NCBI GenBank assembly: GCA_002989075.1 | Contig: PSQN01000015.1 | Location: 682,001 to 746,000, forward strand | Length of the DNA stretch: 64,000 nt | Origin: Arthonia radiata | Taxonomy: Eukaryota; Ascomycota; Arthoniomycetes; Arthoniales; Arthoniaceae | Direction of reading: 5' to 3' | In this document: positions 51,401 to 61,234 of the stretch, in pieces | How positions within the stretch are numbered: the stretch's first letter is position 1 | Layout of the letters: every line of letters starts with the position of its first letter | Translations under genes and position numbers: made by a program | Notes under the pieces: generated by a model | Database searches by the model: none | The model's input: the letters and a program-made list of their open reading frames with translations, nothing else | What the model was told of the DNA's origin: nothing

Positions 51401-52500
51401 ACTACAACCGTTACAGATTTCTAATAAACTATAGTCTTTACTAACAATAAACTTTGTTACTAACTTACTATCATCGTTAGAACTAGGAAACATAACTAAC
51501 TATAACACAATATTTGTTATTGTGGATCGATTTACGAAGTACAGATACTTTATCTCTACGCGCAAGAGCGCAACAGCCCAAGAAACAGCATTTCTTTTGT
51601 ACAAACATATTATTACACAACATAGGGCACCTAAAGAAATTATCTCAGACAGAGATCGATTGTTTACTTTAAAATTCTGAGATGCAACTCTAAAACTTAT
51701 AAGAACAAAAAGAAAACTATCGATAAGTTTTTACCTACAAATCGATAGACAAACGGAACGACTTAATTAGACGCTAGAACAGTTTTTGCGAGCATATATT
51801 AACTACTTACAACTAATATAGACATAGTTACTACTATTAGCAATATTTACGTACAACAATAGCGCAAGCGCTACCAGAGAAACACCCTTTTACGTTAACT
51901 ATAGGCGACACTCAACATTAACTAGAGACGCTAGACTTCAAACTACGAATTTAGAACTTGCTGACACCCTTTATAAGCACAGAAAGATTATTTACGATCA
52001 CATAAAAATCGAACTAGAATAGATATCAGAGGGTATAAGAAATACAGCGAATAAATTTAGGTCTAAGAGACTAGACCTTAAAGAAGGGGGCACTATTTAT
52101 CTCTATAGACAATACATTAAAACAAACCGACTATACAACAAACTCGACTATATAAAACTTAGACCATTTAGAATCGCAAGGGTACTAAGACTAGTTACCT
52201 TTAAGTTAAAACTACTACTAACAATATGTATACACAACGTCTTTCACAAGTTACTTCTTAAACTAACACTAGAAGAAGTATTAACAGCAGACAAGAAAAA
52301 AGTAGAGATACTTAACTTAGATAACGTATACTAGGTAGAACAAGTACTCGGACACAAACGAACTTAGAACAAACTATCCTATCTTATAAAGTAGAAAGGA
52401 TATCTAGAATCAGAAAACACATAGAAACCAGCAGAAAACTTGTCGAAAGAACTTAGAAAGAACTATCACCAAACAAATCCAATGCAACGAAGGAAAAAGC
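48421..52500 (+). pseudogene. C pol relic with chromodomain
   Basis: A Glu/Gln-rich linker (48,440-48,760) leads to protease with IDLEATGNFI (about 49,155). Reverse transcriptase spans about 49,740-50,350, with SKKGDKLRPVIDYR (about 49,860) and the YIDD box reading YINDIIVYS (about 50,184). RNase H ends RADALSRRLDY (about 50,960). Integrase has IVDRFTKYRYF (51,520), ISDRDRLFTLKF (51,645) and a Glu in RQTERLN (about 51,750). A chromodomain-like end (NKLSYLIK, KGYLESENT) lies at about 52,370-52,430. Many stops, nearly all TAG/TAA. Confidence 0.9.
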
Positions 52501-52630
52501 CACGTTACTAGGACAACCGACGGTATTAAAACTTGTTAGAAAGTTCTGAAGGAACGTCGAAACTAACAGTAGAATCTAAGTTACTAACAGTAAAACCCTT
52601 AGCTAAGAACTCTAGACTAGTACCTGTAAC

Positions 52631-53232
52631 CTACGACCCGTTCCACCGAGCTAAATTCTCTTTAGCACACACTAGCGCATTCTAACGAGCACAATTAGCG
52701 GCATCGCGCTTAGCCGCAGCTATTCAATTATCAACATTAAGCAACTAAAGCTAACTCTCAGTATCTTCTTGTACGCAAGAACACTCCTTCTATACTCGAG
52801 TACGAGTACAAGCAGCATTATTCTCAACCCTCTTTCTCTTTTGTTGACGATCCTCCTCTTTAATTTAACGTCTCTCCTCGTAAAGCTCTTTACGACGTTC
52901 TTAAAGAAAGTCTACTACAACAGGTTAGCTACGAACAACAAAGTAAACAAGACACGAACACACTATCCTTGCTTATTATACGAACGTCACACACTGCACC
53001 AAACTAAGTGCAAGTAGCACAAGTAACGTCTTCTAACACTAGCTGGCACTTCTTGCCTTAACAAAGAATAGTTAGAACAAGAAGGCATACTATCTACGAT
53101 AGGACGTTTAATAGCGAGAGAGCGACGAATAGCTTATTTGAGATCTATAGTAGAACGAGGCTTGCGAGACTTGCGAGGCTTAGACATACGGCCTTTGACA
53201 GCCGACTTAGCAGAGTCCTTCGAAGAAGACAT
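52631..53232 (-). pseudogene. C antisense accessory gene: double C-x2-C-x6-C protein with coiled coil
   Basis: On the minus strand from ATG 53,232 (MSSSKDSAKSAVKGR) a basic N-terminus of about 45 residues leads to CSNY plus six residues plus Cys (53,079-53,046, with one extra base before the third Cys). Then comes CATC plus six residues plus Cys (to 52,989): two C-x2-C-x6-C modules, one Cys now Tyr. After a further frame change a strongly charged coiled coil follows (ERRKELYEERR, KEEDRQQKRKRVENNAACTR, AAAKRDAANCAR), ending ARWNGS at 52,631. Total about 200 codons, similar to the 177-191 codons of the A2 counterpart. The coil half lies opposite a possible extension of pol, so one of the two readings there is not coding. 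The plus frame at 52,769-53,017 is a shadow. Confidence 0.6.
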
Positions 53233-53333
53233 AGCGGGCAACTTACAGCACAAGAGAAAGAAGAACAGGAAGCAGACAGCCTTTTAAAGTCGAAAGGTTG
53301 ATCGAGGACGAATTAACCCTAGAGAGGGGCTAA

Positions 53334-54005
53334 TGTTAGGATGCAGCGCCAGTATAATCTAACCTGCTATAGTTAGTATTGTACAAGCATATAAACAGCC
53401 AATTACGACTATAGAGTTACGTAACCTACTAAGACGTATTAGACATGCTAGATAGGGCTGTTACCAAACAGCATTCTAGTAGCTCTAGTAACAACCGGCC
53501 AGACGTACTAGATAGGGCTGTTACTATATTACAGCCCTAGTAGCTCTAGCAGACCTAAAGTACGAGCTATATTATAGACTATATAGATAAGATAGCTATC
53601 TATCTTAGTAGATAGATATCCGTAAATTTAGATTTAGAATTAATATTATCGTTTAATATTAACTCTAAGGTATTAAACCTAATTAGTTCTTCTTGCTGTA
53701 ACGTAACTAGTGAGCTACGAGCGATTCTCGTAAGTATTGGCGTGAGACAGAACCCTACAGCTACGTCGGCGTACAAATAGAGCGACCGAGTCCTAAGAGA
53801 GCTTTCTTATGTAGCCTTAGTACAATCCTCCTAGCTTGTTTACATTACCGGCTAAGCCCCTCGTTTAAGACTTATAGTTTGTTCCTTGCTTCCTTGACCT
53901 CCCCTCCCGAGTTAGATATCTTAGTAATTATCTCTCTTTCAAGATTATATTACCCTTAACATAGAATAAGACCAAGTAAAGCGGTTACGGCCGCCTAACG
54001 TTACA
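53334..54005 (+). repeat. C 3' LTR (672 bp)
   Basis: Same length as the 5' LTR. Differences are transitions in both directions, so both LTRs were hit by RIP independently. Preceded by GAGAGGGGCTAA, a degraded purine tract. Confidence 0.95.
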
Positions 54006-54010
54006 GTAAG

Positions 54011-57000
54011 CCTAAAGGCTACTTAAAACTCTCTAGTACTTCTCGCTAGGATTCGATATGTACCGGGCTAGTAGGCTAGTTGTAAAGGCAATATCGGGTC
54101 TTATCTTTGTTATTAGATACAAAATCGATCTAATTTGTTGCTAATAATTAGAAATATCGGTACTGCTAGCTTAGTCAGGATTCGGTGCCAATTTTGAGCC
54201 GATGGGTTGCGGTATTTTTCCGGGCATTCGGCCGTTTTTCTTCGAGTATTTAGTTAAAATTTTAGCTAAATAAGTCGACTAGTCTAGGCGAATCGTTTTT
54301 GCCGGGCGATCTCAGGTAATTTTAATTCCTAGGAACTTATTAACGTCTCCTAAGTTCTTAACCGTAAGAGTCTTATTTAGTTCCTAGTAGATTTCAGAGA
54401 TTGTTTCGGTAGAATCGGATACAGCTAATATGTTGTCTACGTAGGCGATTAAAATTGCCTGTATTTCCGTTCTTCGGATATAAACCGACTAATTAGATAC
54501 TAGGGATTCGAAATCTATTCCCCTTAGTAATTCTCGAAGGTAGGCTTTCTACTGTCGGTCGGCCTGTTTTAGACCGTAAAGGGCCTTCTTTATTCGACAA
54601 ACTTTATTAGTTCCGTCAGATAGGCCAGTTGGTTGCTCGACATAGACAATCTCGTCTAACTTTACATTAAGATAAGCTAATTTTACGTCCCATTGCTTTA
54701 TTTCCTAGTCTTTCTCTACTACTAAGGCTAGTATAAGCCGGTAAGTAATTAGATTTACTGTATTCACAAAGGTCTCTATAAAATTAAGGCCGGGTCTTTG
54801 CTAGCAGCTCTTAGCTACCCAGCGGGCTTTAAAAATCGGCTCGCTCTCCGGGGGGTACTTAATCTTCGGTACCCAGCGCCCTTTTAGCGCCTTTCTATCC
54901 GGCGGCAGCTCGGTTAATATCTAGGTTTGTTAGTTAGCTAGCTCTTTAAGCTCCGACTGCATTGCGTCTAGCCAAGAAAGTCAATCCTTGGATGCCCTTA
55001 TTTCTTTCAAATTAGTAGGCTCTTTAGTAACTGCGACTAAGGCCTATTCGGCGTATTGTTCTAGATTATTGTAGAACTTGTTAAACTAAATTTTGTCAGC
55101 GTTTTTGTATATAAAATCTATTTTCTGGGTGTAATCGGTGTCTGTCCGGCCAGAGTCTTCGGTACTTCTATAATCTAACTCGGTAAAAAGGTTAGACTCG
55201 TCTAGAGCTCTAGATTAGTATAGTTCTTATCTAGATTCGTCCGCTAGTTGTTAAGATATAGGGGAGGTATATTGTTCCTCGTATAGAGGACTTCCTCCTT
55301 TATTGAGAGGTACCTCTCTATTATCTTAAGATCCAGCGGTTAAATTTAGCTTATTTTTGAACTCAACTTCTAGTTGTTCTTCGGGCTCTTTAGAAATACT
55401 TTTGGTTAATCGATTAACTGTAGATCCCCGTAGGTTACAAACAAATTTTCCTTTCTGAACGTAGACGTCTCTCTCCCAGTAAACCTTCCGGTTATTAAGG
55501 TCTAAGAGCTTATATTGGTTCGATCCGTAGCCTATTAGAATATAGGCAGTTGCTCTTGAGTCTAGTTTCTTTAGTTTAGGTTCTTTAAGGTAAGTAACTG
55601 AGCCCTAGATTTTAATAGTACTAACATCCGGTTTTTTACTATATTTTGCTTCGTACAGAGTAATAAACCCCGGCAATCTGGTATAAGGGGTCCTGTTATA
55701 AATATAGGTAGCTGCTTTTAGCGCTTTACCCTAATATATTTGGGGTAGCCCGGCGGTATAAAGCATTGCTCGAACTTTACTAACAATTGTTCGGTTAAAG
55801 CGTTCGGCTCGTCTATTTTGCTAGAGGGTATACGATACAGATATCGTTAGAATAGCTTCTTTTTGTTCTAGAAGCTATTTTATCCGGCCTTCCCGGTATT
55901 CTTTTGCGTTGTCTAAGTATAGTCTTTTAAAAGGATGCTCAGACTGCGTTTCTTTCTGAGTAATATAGATAGATAGTGCGTCGAAAACCTAATCTTTAGA
56001 CTATAGTACCTCGGTAGTCGTATACCAGGTTTTATTGTCTATAAAGCTAGTAAATAATCGACCTTTAGAAGGGGTTTGCGGTACAATTAGCCCGCAAATA
56101 TCTAAGTAGACTTTTTCCAAATAATTAGCCGATTTGTCTAGAGTTTCTCGGCTAACTTTAGCCGTTGCCTTTGCTTCAAAGCAAATTTAGCAATTATCTC
56201 CCAATTTGTCCGAATGATCTGTTCCTAGGGCAACCTTTTTAAGCTGTTTTAAGGCGTTTTCGCCTATATGTCTCATCCGTTAATACCAAAGGTCAGTTTT
56301 CGAAGAAATAGTGTAGAGAGATCGGACTGTATTAATAGTCTAAGCTTCTATTACTATTAGGTCGTCAATATACCGCCCCTCGGTGGTTAGTTGTCCGGCT
56401 CAATCAACTTTTAGCTTGTTTTGGCTAAGAGTTACCTTACCTCCCCTCTTTCTAAGCTTATTAAAGCTTAGGAGGTTAATTCTAAATTCCTTAACAAACA
56501 AAACTTCGTCTAGGACAATTATTTTGTTCTTAAAGAACAGTTTTGCTTTACCTGTCTAAAAGGCTCGAATTAACTTTCCCCCTCCCCAACGAATAATCCG
56601 GTTAGTTGGTCGGATATCCGTTAGAAGGTTAATATTCGAGCAAATATAGCTTATTAAGCCTATATCGAGGATTTAAGAATTAGTAGAGTGATTGACTCTG
56701 TCTAGTAATGCTGTAAAGCATTGTTCTTCTTGTAGGTTAGAACTATGTACAGAAAACATTAAAAAATCCGTGTTTTTGGAGCTTTTGTTGGAATTTAGCC
56801 GGAGATTTAGGTATTTTTTCTAACAAGTTGCCGGTTTATGCCCCTTTTTGTTACAAAAGGGGCATTTTTCTTGGTTTTTACTTAGAGGTTTTAATTTTTC
56901 TCCGGTCCTTTGCGTCGATTTGTTGTCTATTGCAGTAAAAACCTTTTCTGCTGGGGCACTACCGCGGATTCGGCGAGACTCGTCTATAAGTTAACTAAAT

Positions 57001-57536
57001 AAGTCCTGTAGACTTATATCGCTAGTCGTTTGCCGATAGCTTTGGCTAATAATAGCCACCGTGTGCTCGTATTTGGGGGTTAGATTGTAGAGAACGTAGG
57101 CAGCTACCACCTTGTTGGGTAGTGCTAGTCCTCAAGTTACCAAATCGTCCGTTAATTGTCTAATTTTAGTAAGGTAAAGCTCAAGGTTTTTTACCTTACT
57201 AAGTATAGTGCTAAAGAGCTCCTTGTAAATTAGAAACTCGAAACTAAAACCTTTCGATTCGTATAACCTTTTTAGACTATCTTAAAGCTCTAGAGAGTTA
57301 TAGATCCCCTTTATTTAAATAAGAGGACCGTCCTCTAGAGTTAGTCGAATAAGGGCTGCTGCCCTTGTCGACCGCTCCTAGCGGCTAGCTTTGATAATAT
57401 TTCTAGCTAAATAGCCGGAAAAGGGGATTATAACGTTACTGTAGCCCTTTTTAGTTAAAAGTGCCTCCATTCGAATCGATCAAATGTCTTAATTAGTCGA
57501 GCCCCTAAGTTTAGGAATCTTATAAGAGGAGTCCAT
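54011..57536 (-). pseudogene. D gag-pol, first part (gag, protease, integrase, most of RT)
   Basis: It starts MDSSYKIPKLRG at 57,536. The gag has an intact CCHC zinc knuckle, CPFCNKKGHKPATC (about 56,826-56,868), all four ligands present. The integrase has the Cys pair of its zinc finger (C-x-IC, about 56,190), catalytic Asp blocks YLDICGL (about 56,100) and LYLDNAKEY (about 55,910), and AERFNRT (about 55,800). The reverse transcriptase has RWVPKIKYPPES, LDEIVYVEQPTG and LYGLKQADRQ, with the YVDD box reading YVDN (about 54,440). Only scattered stops (mostly from Gln or Trp codons) break it. It is interrupted by C at 54,010 and resumes at 46,377. Confidence 0.9.
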
Positions 57537-57699
57537 AGCCGAATATATAGTCGGAGATTTCCAAAAAAAAAAAGGAAATTCTGTTCAGATAGTTAAATTG
57601 GGCTAAAAATTTAGAGTCGATTGGTAATAGGATCGTTTGGAGGTGCCGATAGGTGTCGTAGAGGAAATTTTTTCTAAAAAGAAAATTCGAAAGGAATTG

Positions 57700-57721
57700 G
57701 TGCTAACTCGAGCTTATAACC
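57700..57721 (-). other. D primer-binding site, half-tRNA type
   Basis: Directly inside the 5' LTR, the minus strand reads GGTTATAAGCTCGAG. With one TG-to-TA change reverted, GGTTATGAGC would be complementary to the anticodon stem-loop of initiator Met tRNA (CUCAUAACC), the half-tRNA priming used by Ty5, Tca5 and related Copia elements. This is by recall of the tRNA sequence, not by search. Confidence 0.5.
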
Positions 57722-58227
57722 TGTTAAAAAGGTGCAGGGAAGAAGAAGAATACTACTACAAAGAGTAGAAAGACGAGACTAGCTTAAGACTGGTACAATA
57801 CTTAGGCTTAGTACAGGTACAATACTTAGTAGCAAGGAGAAGCTGTTGTTATATTGTCTGTCTTATTAGCTAAAATCCTTTAGAGAGATCCTAGCTTATA
57901 TATCTAAGTCTAGCGGTCTATATAGGACCTACTAAATATCTGTTCTTTTAAATAGAGGCTAGATAACCCGTAACTTACCGTACAAGACAGTAATTCTGTC
58001 TATCTAAAACTATTAGTCTTAGTCTATTCTGTGTTGTCTTAGACTATAGGCCAGCTGTCTAGGACGGGTCGTGCAATGCTCCTTTTTGTCCTAGACCCGG
58101 GCCACTAGGCCCGATCCTTTAGGTAAAAGGCTTGTTCTATTCTAGGCTAGGACAGCTGGTAGGACCTGTCCAATACTCCGGGCCCCTGAGGGTTCTAGCT
58201 AACCAGCTAGTTGGTTAATTTCCAACA
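57722..58227 (-). repeat. D 5' LTR (506 bp)
   Basis: This is the transcriptionally upstream LTR for the minus-strand element. It aligns with 45,181-45,688, mainly with transitions between them. Confidence 0.93.
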
Positions 58228-58877
58228 TCTTTTAGATAGGGTTAGCTAACCCTAGAGTAGCTTCCTAAAATAGTTTTATATATAGTTTTATAGTAGTATT
58301 ATATTATCTATATTATATAGACCTAAATCTTACAACTATAACTAGAACTTTTCCAGGCAATTCTCTTAGAAATTTACTTAATTCTTTAAAAATAACTACT
58401 TTATTTTTTTAACTCTATAGAGAATACTACCTTATAGCCTATTCTATAGGTCAAAATACTATTTAGTCACTATTATAATAATATTATAATACTTTACTAT
58501 AATAGATATAGAATAGTTTTAAAATTAGATTATACTATATCTAAAGATACTTAGATATTTAGTTCTTACAACCGCTACTCCTACTAAAATACTAGTTCCT
58601 GCTGATAATCTAGTTATTATAAGGTAGTTATTATTATTATAATTATAGTAGAAATAAGATCGAATCTAGTCTTACTACTATATTATAACTATATTATAAC
58701 TTTATATTAAATAAACAACCCGCTACCGATCTAACTCTACTTAAGATTTAGATTTTTATCTAGATTTTTATCTAGTTCTAGTATAGGTAGCGGTTATGAG
58801 ACCTAGAATTTATAACTTTATTTTTATTTCTAAGTCTAGCTTAGCTACTTAGTTACTATATTAGGTAGTAGAATACC
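58228..58877. other. AT-rich remnant between element D and unique host DNA
   Basis: TA-rich, RIP-like sequence without a supportable frame. It contains the perfect 18-bp palindrome TAGGGTTAGCTAACCCTA at 58,237-58,254. It may be the outer end of the hAT-like element into which D inserted. Composition changes sharply at about 58,875. Confidence 0.5.
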
Positions 58878-59288
58878 TCATACGACCCTGTGTCCATCCG
58901 TACACTGATCGGATGCATACAGCATCAGCACATAGTTCTTCTTGTCGGACCCTTCATCGAATAGCGGATGATTTACAAGCGGCGAGTGATTCCACTGGAC
59001 GAACTTGGCGGACTCGAAGCTATGCTCGTCCTCACCAGCGACGGAAACGCACTTACCGTAGCTGAGGCGCCGGTACTCTCGATTAGGGCCGTCGAACGAG
59101 CCGTCAGATTGTTCAATAGCCATCTGACGTGGACCAAGGCGCGACAACCATGTACTCGTCGGGCTCGGGAGCGGAGGCAGGAAAAGCGGCGGCGAAGGAG
59201 GGTAGAGCTGTGGCGGCAAGGAACTGGTTAACGTAAGCACAGATAGGGTGACGACATAAAGGGAAATGCTTACTGTCCTAAGATGCAT
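58878..59288 (-). CDS. Predicted small secreted protein (136 aa)
   Basis: The ATG at 59,288 gives MHLRTVSISLYVVTLSVLTL followed by TSS, a textbook signal peptide: positive n-region, hydrophobic core of about 15 residues, small residues at the likely cleavage site. I prefer this start over the upstream in-frame ATG at 59,477, which would bury the signal peptide. The mature part opens with a Pro-rich stretch (PPQLYPPSPPLFLPPLP), then a moderately acidic domain with two Cys (GKC and DQC) and ends VV at TGA 58,878. No known domain. Codon composition is balanced and free of RIP. The gene ends directly at the edge of the AT-rich repeat block, a setting common for fast-evolving secreted proteins of plant-associated fungi; any such role is speculation. 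A non-coding ORF is the alternative. Confidence 0.45.
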   Translation of the reverse strand: MHLRTVSISLYVVTLSVLTLTSSLPPQLYPPSPPLFLPPLPSPTSTWLSRLGPRQMAIEQSDGSFDGPNREYRRLSYGKCVSVAGEDEHSFESAKFVQWNHSPLVNHPLFDEGSDKKNYVLMLYASDQCTDGHRVV

Positions 59289-61234
59289 TCTTGTGCGGGA
59301 GGATTTGACGGTGATAGGGATTGTATCTGTACTTGTTCTGTTGATGCTAGAACAGCTGCAGCCGAGCAGAAAGACAGGTCTTGCGGTCGAGTCGCTCTGT
59401 CTACGTAAAATCGATGAAGGTACGCCTGAGACAGGTTGAGGCAGGAACATAAAGGATGTTACGAGGAGACTGCACAAGGGAGACGTTCAAAAGGCCACCT
59501 GTAGCTTCTTTAACTTTGTGGAAATTTCAGGGCACGGGTCTGAGGTTGGTTCTTGACAGCCATCTCTTGAAATATGCTCCGTATGCACGCATCCTTGCTT
59601 GCGGTCTCGACACAGCTCCAGAGGCGAAGACGAAACGCGCTGACACGACACAACCCCAAACACGAGATGTGCGGCACAAGCAAAGTTGTTCAGCGGCGAC
59701 ATAGCTTCAGACCAGCTGCTACCGCATGTTACATTTGCGGCATTGGAGACTGGAGAAGGTTGGAGTAAGTCGTTACGAGAGCCGAATTGAAATTTGTATG
59801 TCCGGAGGTGACAGCTTGGTTCGCACTGTTGTGGAAAGGGTTCTCAGTTGTATTGTAGCCTGGCCGGGATAATTGATTGGATTGCAATGGGCTTTGCTCG
59901 CCTGCTCAACCGTTTGGATTACGCCCGTGTAAGTCTAGGCTGTATGCACTGCGAGGTGCTAGCTAGCGCAGCCGGAATGTAAAACAATAGCCTGAAATTG
60001 CCGTACTATCGGTGAATTGGGGTTGAAATATGATGGATGACCAGATGGGCGCCACACCAGAACAATGGCAAGGCTACACTTCAGCACGGTCATATGAGAG
60101 CTCCGTGTCGAGGTTGCTCTTGCACCTTGTACGCGCGGGGCGACTTCTCACTGGCGGAGTCTTGATAGCCTCGCGCACCATCGTCCACATCAGTTTGGAT
60201 TGCCGGGCAGTGTTCGAGAGCAGGTTACCGTACGTCAGCAGAGCCTTCGCTTGTTCCAAGTGTTGTCTTCACCTTCACAAGGTGCGTGCTGCGCCAGTTC
60301 TTCGCTGGCTGCATGGCTATTTTCAAAACGAGATTGTAATTGCCCGTGCTCGACATCTCGGACATTGATATCTAGTTGCTCCTTCGCTGAGTATCAACAC
60401 TGCACTTGTACGTACAGGCAAGCTTGCAGCGTTCAATATGCATGTCGCAGCTATCACGAAAGTGCGACTCAAGCGCTTGCCTCTCGAAAGGGGAGTCGAG
60501 CAAGTGGAAGATGAGCGTATGTTTGTATTATTTTGGCGCGCCGACAAGACACACGTTGTAAGATGAAGTGAACGGGCTGTTCGCGTGTAAGCGCGGCTTA
60601 CAACATGAGCGTACCAAAGTAGTGAAAATCGAAGGGCAGAGAGGGCGAAGAGTTTGACGCTCAGATGCAGGATGACAGCGTACGTGTTTCAGACTTCTGT
60701 CTTGACCTCTTCAAGCTGTAGCCAAAACGTTTGAGGACGAGGTTCAACAAGTGGCAGATATCGCGTCCAAATAGAGAGTACCAAGCCAAACGACCCGACC
60801 GACCTACCGCAAGATACGGAACGTATTCAGTAGCCAAGACTGACAGCCGTCTGAATGGATTCTGGAGTGCCGGGCCAGGCCCAGGTCCAGGGGAATACAG
60901 GGCAAACGCTGGAGAAGTGGCGTAGTAGGAGTAGAAGTATCTGACAGAAGCCGCAGGCTCTGCCGCCAAGACATCCAGCAACGGACTGCGACGGGTCCGG
61001 TACTCGTACGAGTGCTGATTCCAGATTAGGGGTTCTTTCGCCCCCATGACCTGATCGTCTCAACGCATTTTTGGGGGCTTGGAGCCCCGTGAGCGGAGAA
61101 GACTCCGCGTTACGCCAAGCCATCCAATTCCCCTGTGTGCCTGTGTACAGTGGCATCGGAACGACGTGGACGCAACAGTGTATTCGTAATCAGTCCTGCA
61201 TCGTGACATTAAGTATAGGGCTGTCTGACTCCAT
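59289..61234. other. Host intergenic DNA, no supported gene
   Basis: Balanced composition, no RIP. Several overlapping open frames exist on both strands (the longest are 60,030-60,368 plus, 112 codons, and 60,661-61,047 minus, 128 codons). None shows a recognisable domain, signal peptide or consistent splice pattern, and they overlap each other in antisense, so none is called. It likely holds the 3' side of the membrane protein gene and the upstream region of the small secreted protein gene. Confidence 0.5.

Larger units (their letters stand above)
46378..54005 (+). mobile_element. C: complete Ty3/Gypsy chromovirus (7,628 bp) inside D
   Basis: It is bounded by 672-bp LTRs (TGTTAGGATG to GGCGTTACA or AACGTTACA) and the 5-bp target duplication GTAAG (46,373-46,377 and 54,006-54,010). 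Order: LTR, gag with zinc knuckle, protease, RT, RNase H, integrase, chromodomain, antisense accessory gene, LTR. Its LTRs share no obvious sequence with A or B except the terminal GGCGTTACA also seen in A. Confidence 0.97.
45181..58227 (-). mobile_element. D: Ty1/Copia element (5,414 bp net) split by C
   Basis: It is bounded by LTRs of 508 and 506 bp that start TGTTAAAAA and end TTAACA or CCAACA (plus-strand view). All coding domains read leftwards, so the 5' LTR is the right-hand one. It is split by Gypsy element C in the RT/RNase H junction. It is the least RIP-mutated element here: long parts of gag-pol are open. The flanking 5-mers (CTAAG on the left, TCTTT on the right) do not match, so no target duplication is seen. 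Confidence 0.93.

Noticed and set aside
52769-53017. 82-codon plus-strand frame in element C
   Set aside because: It is opposite the coiled-coil part of the antisense accessory gene, with Leu/Ser-rich low complexity typical of a shadow.
60661-61047. 128-codon minus-strand frame downstream of the seven-helix protein gene
   Set aside because: It overlaps other frames of similar length on both strands (60,731-60,925 and 60,827-61,156), has no recognisable domain and no conserved start.
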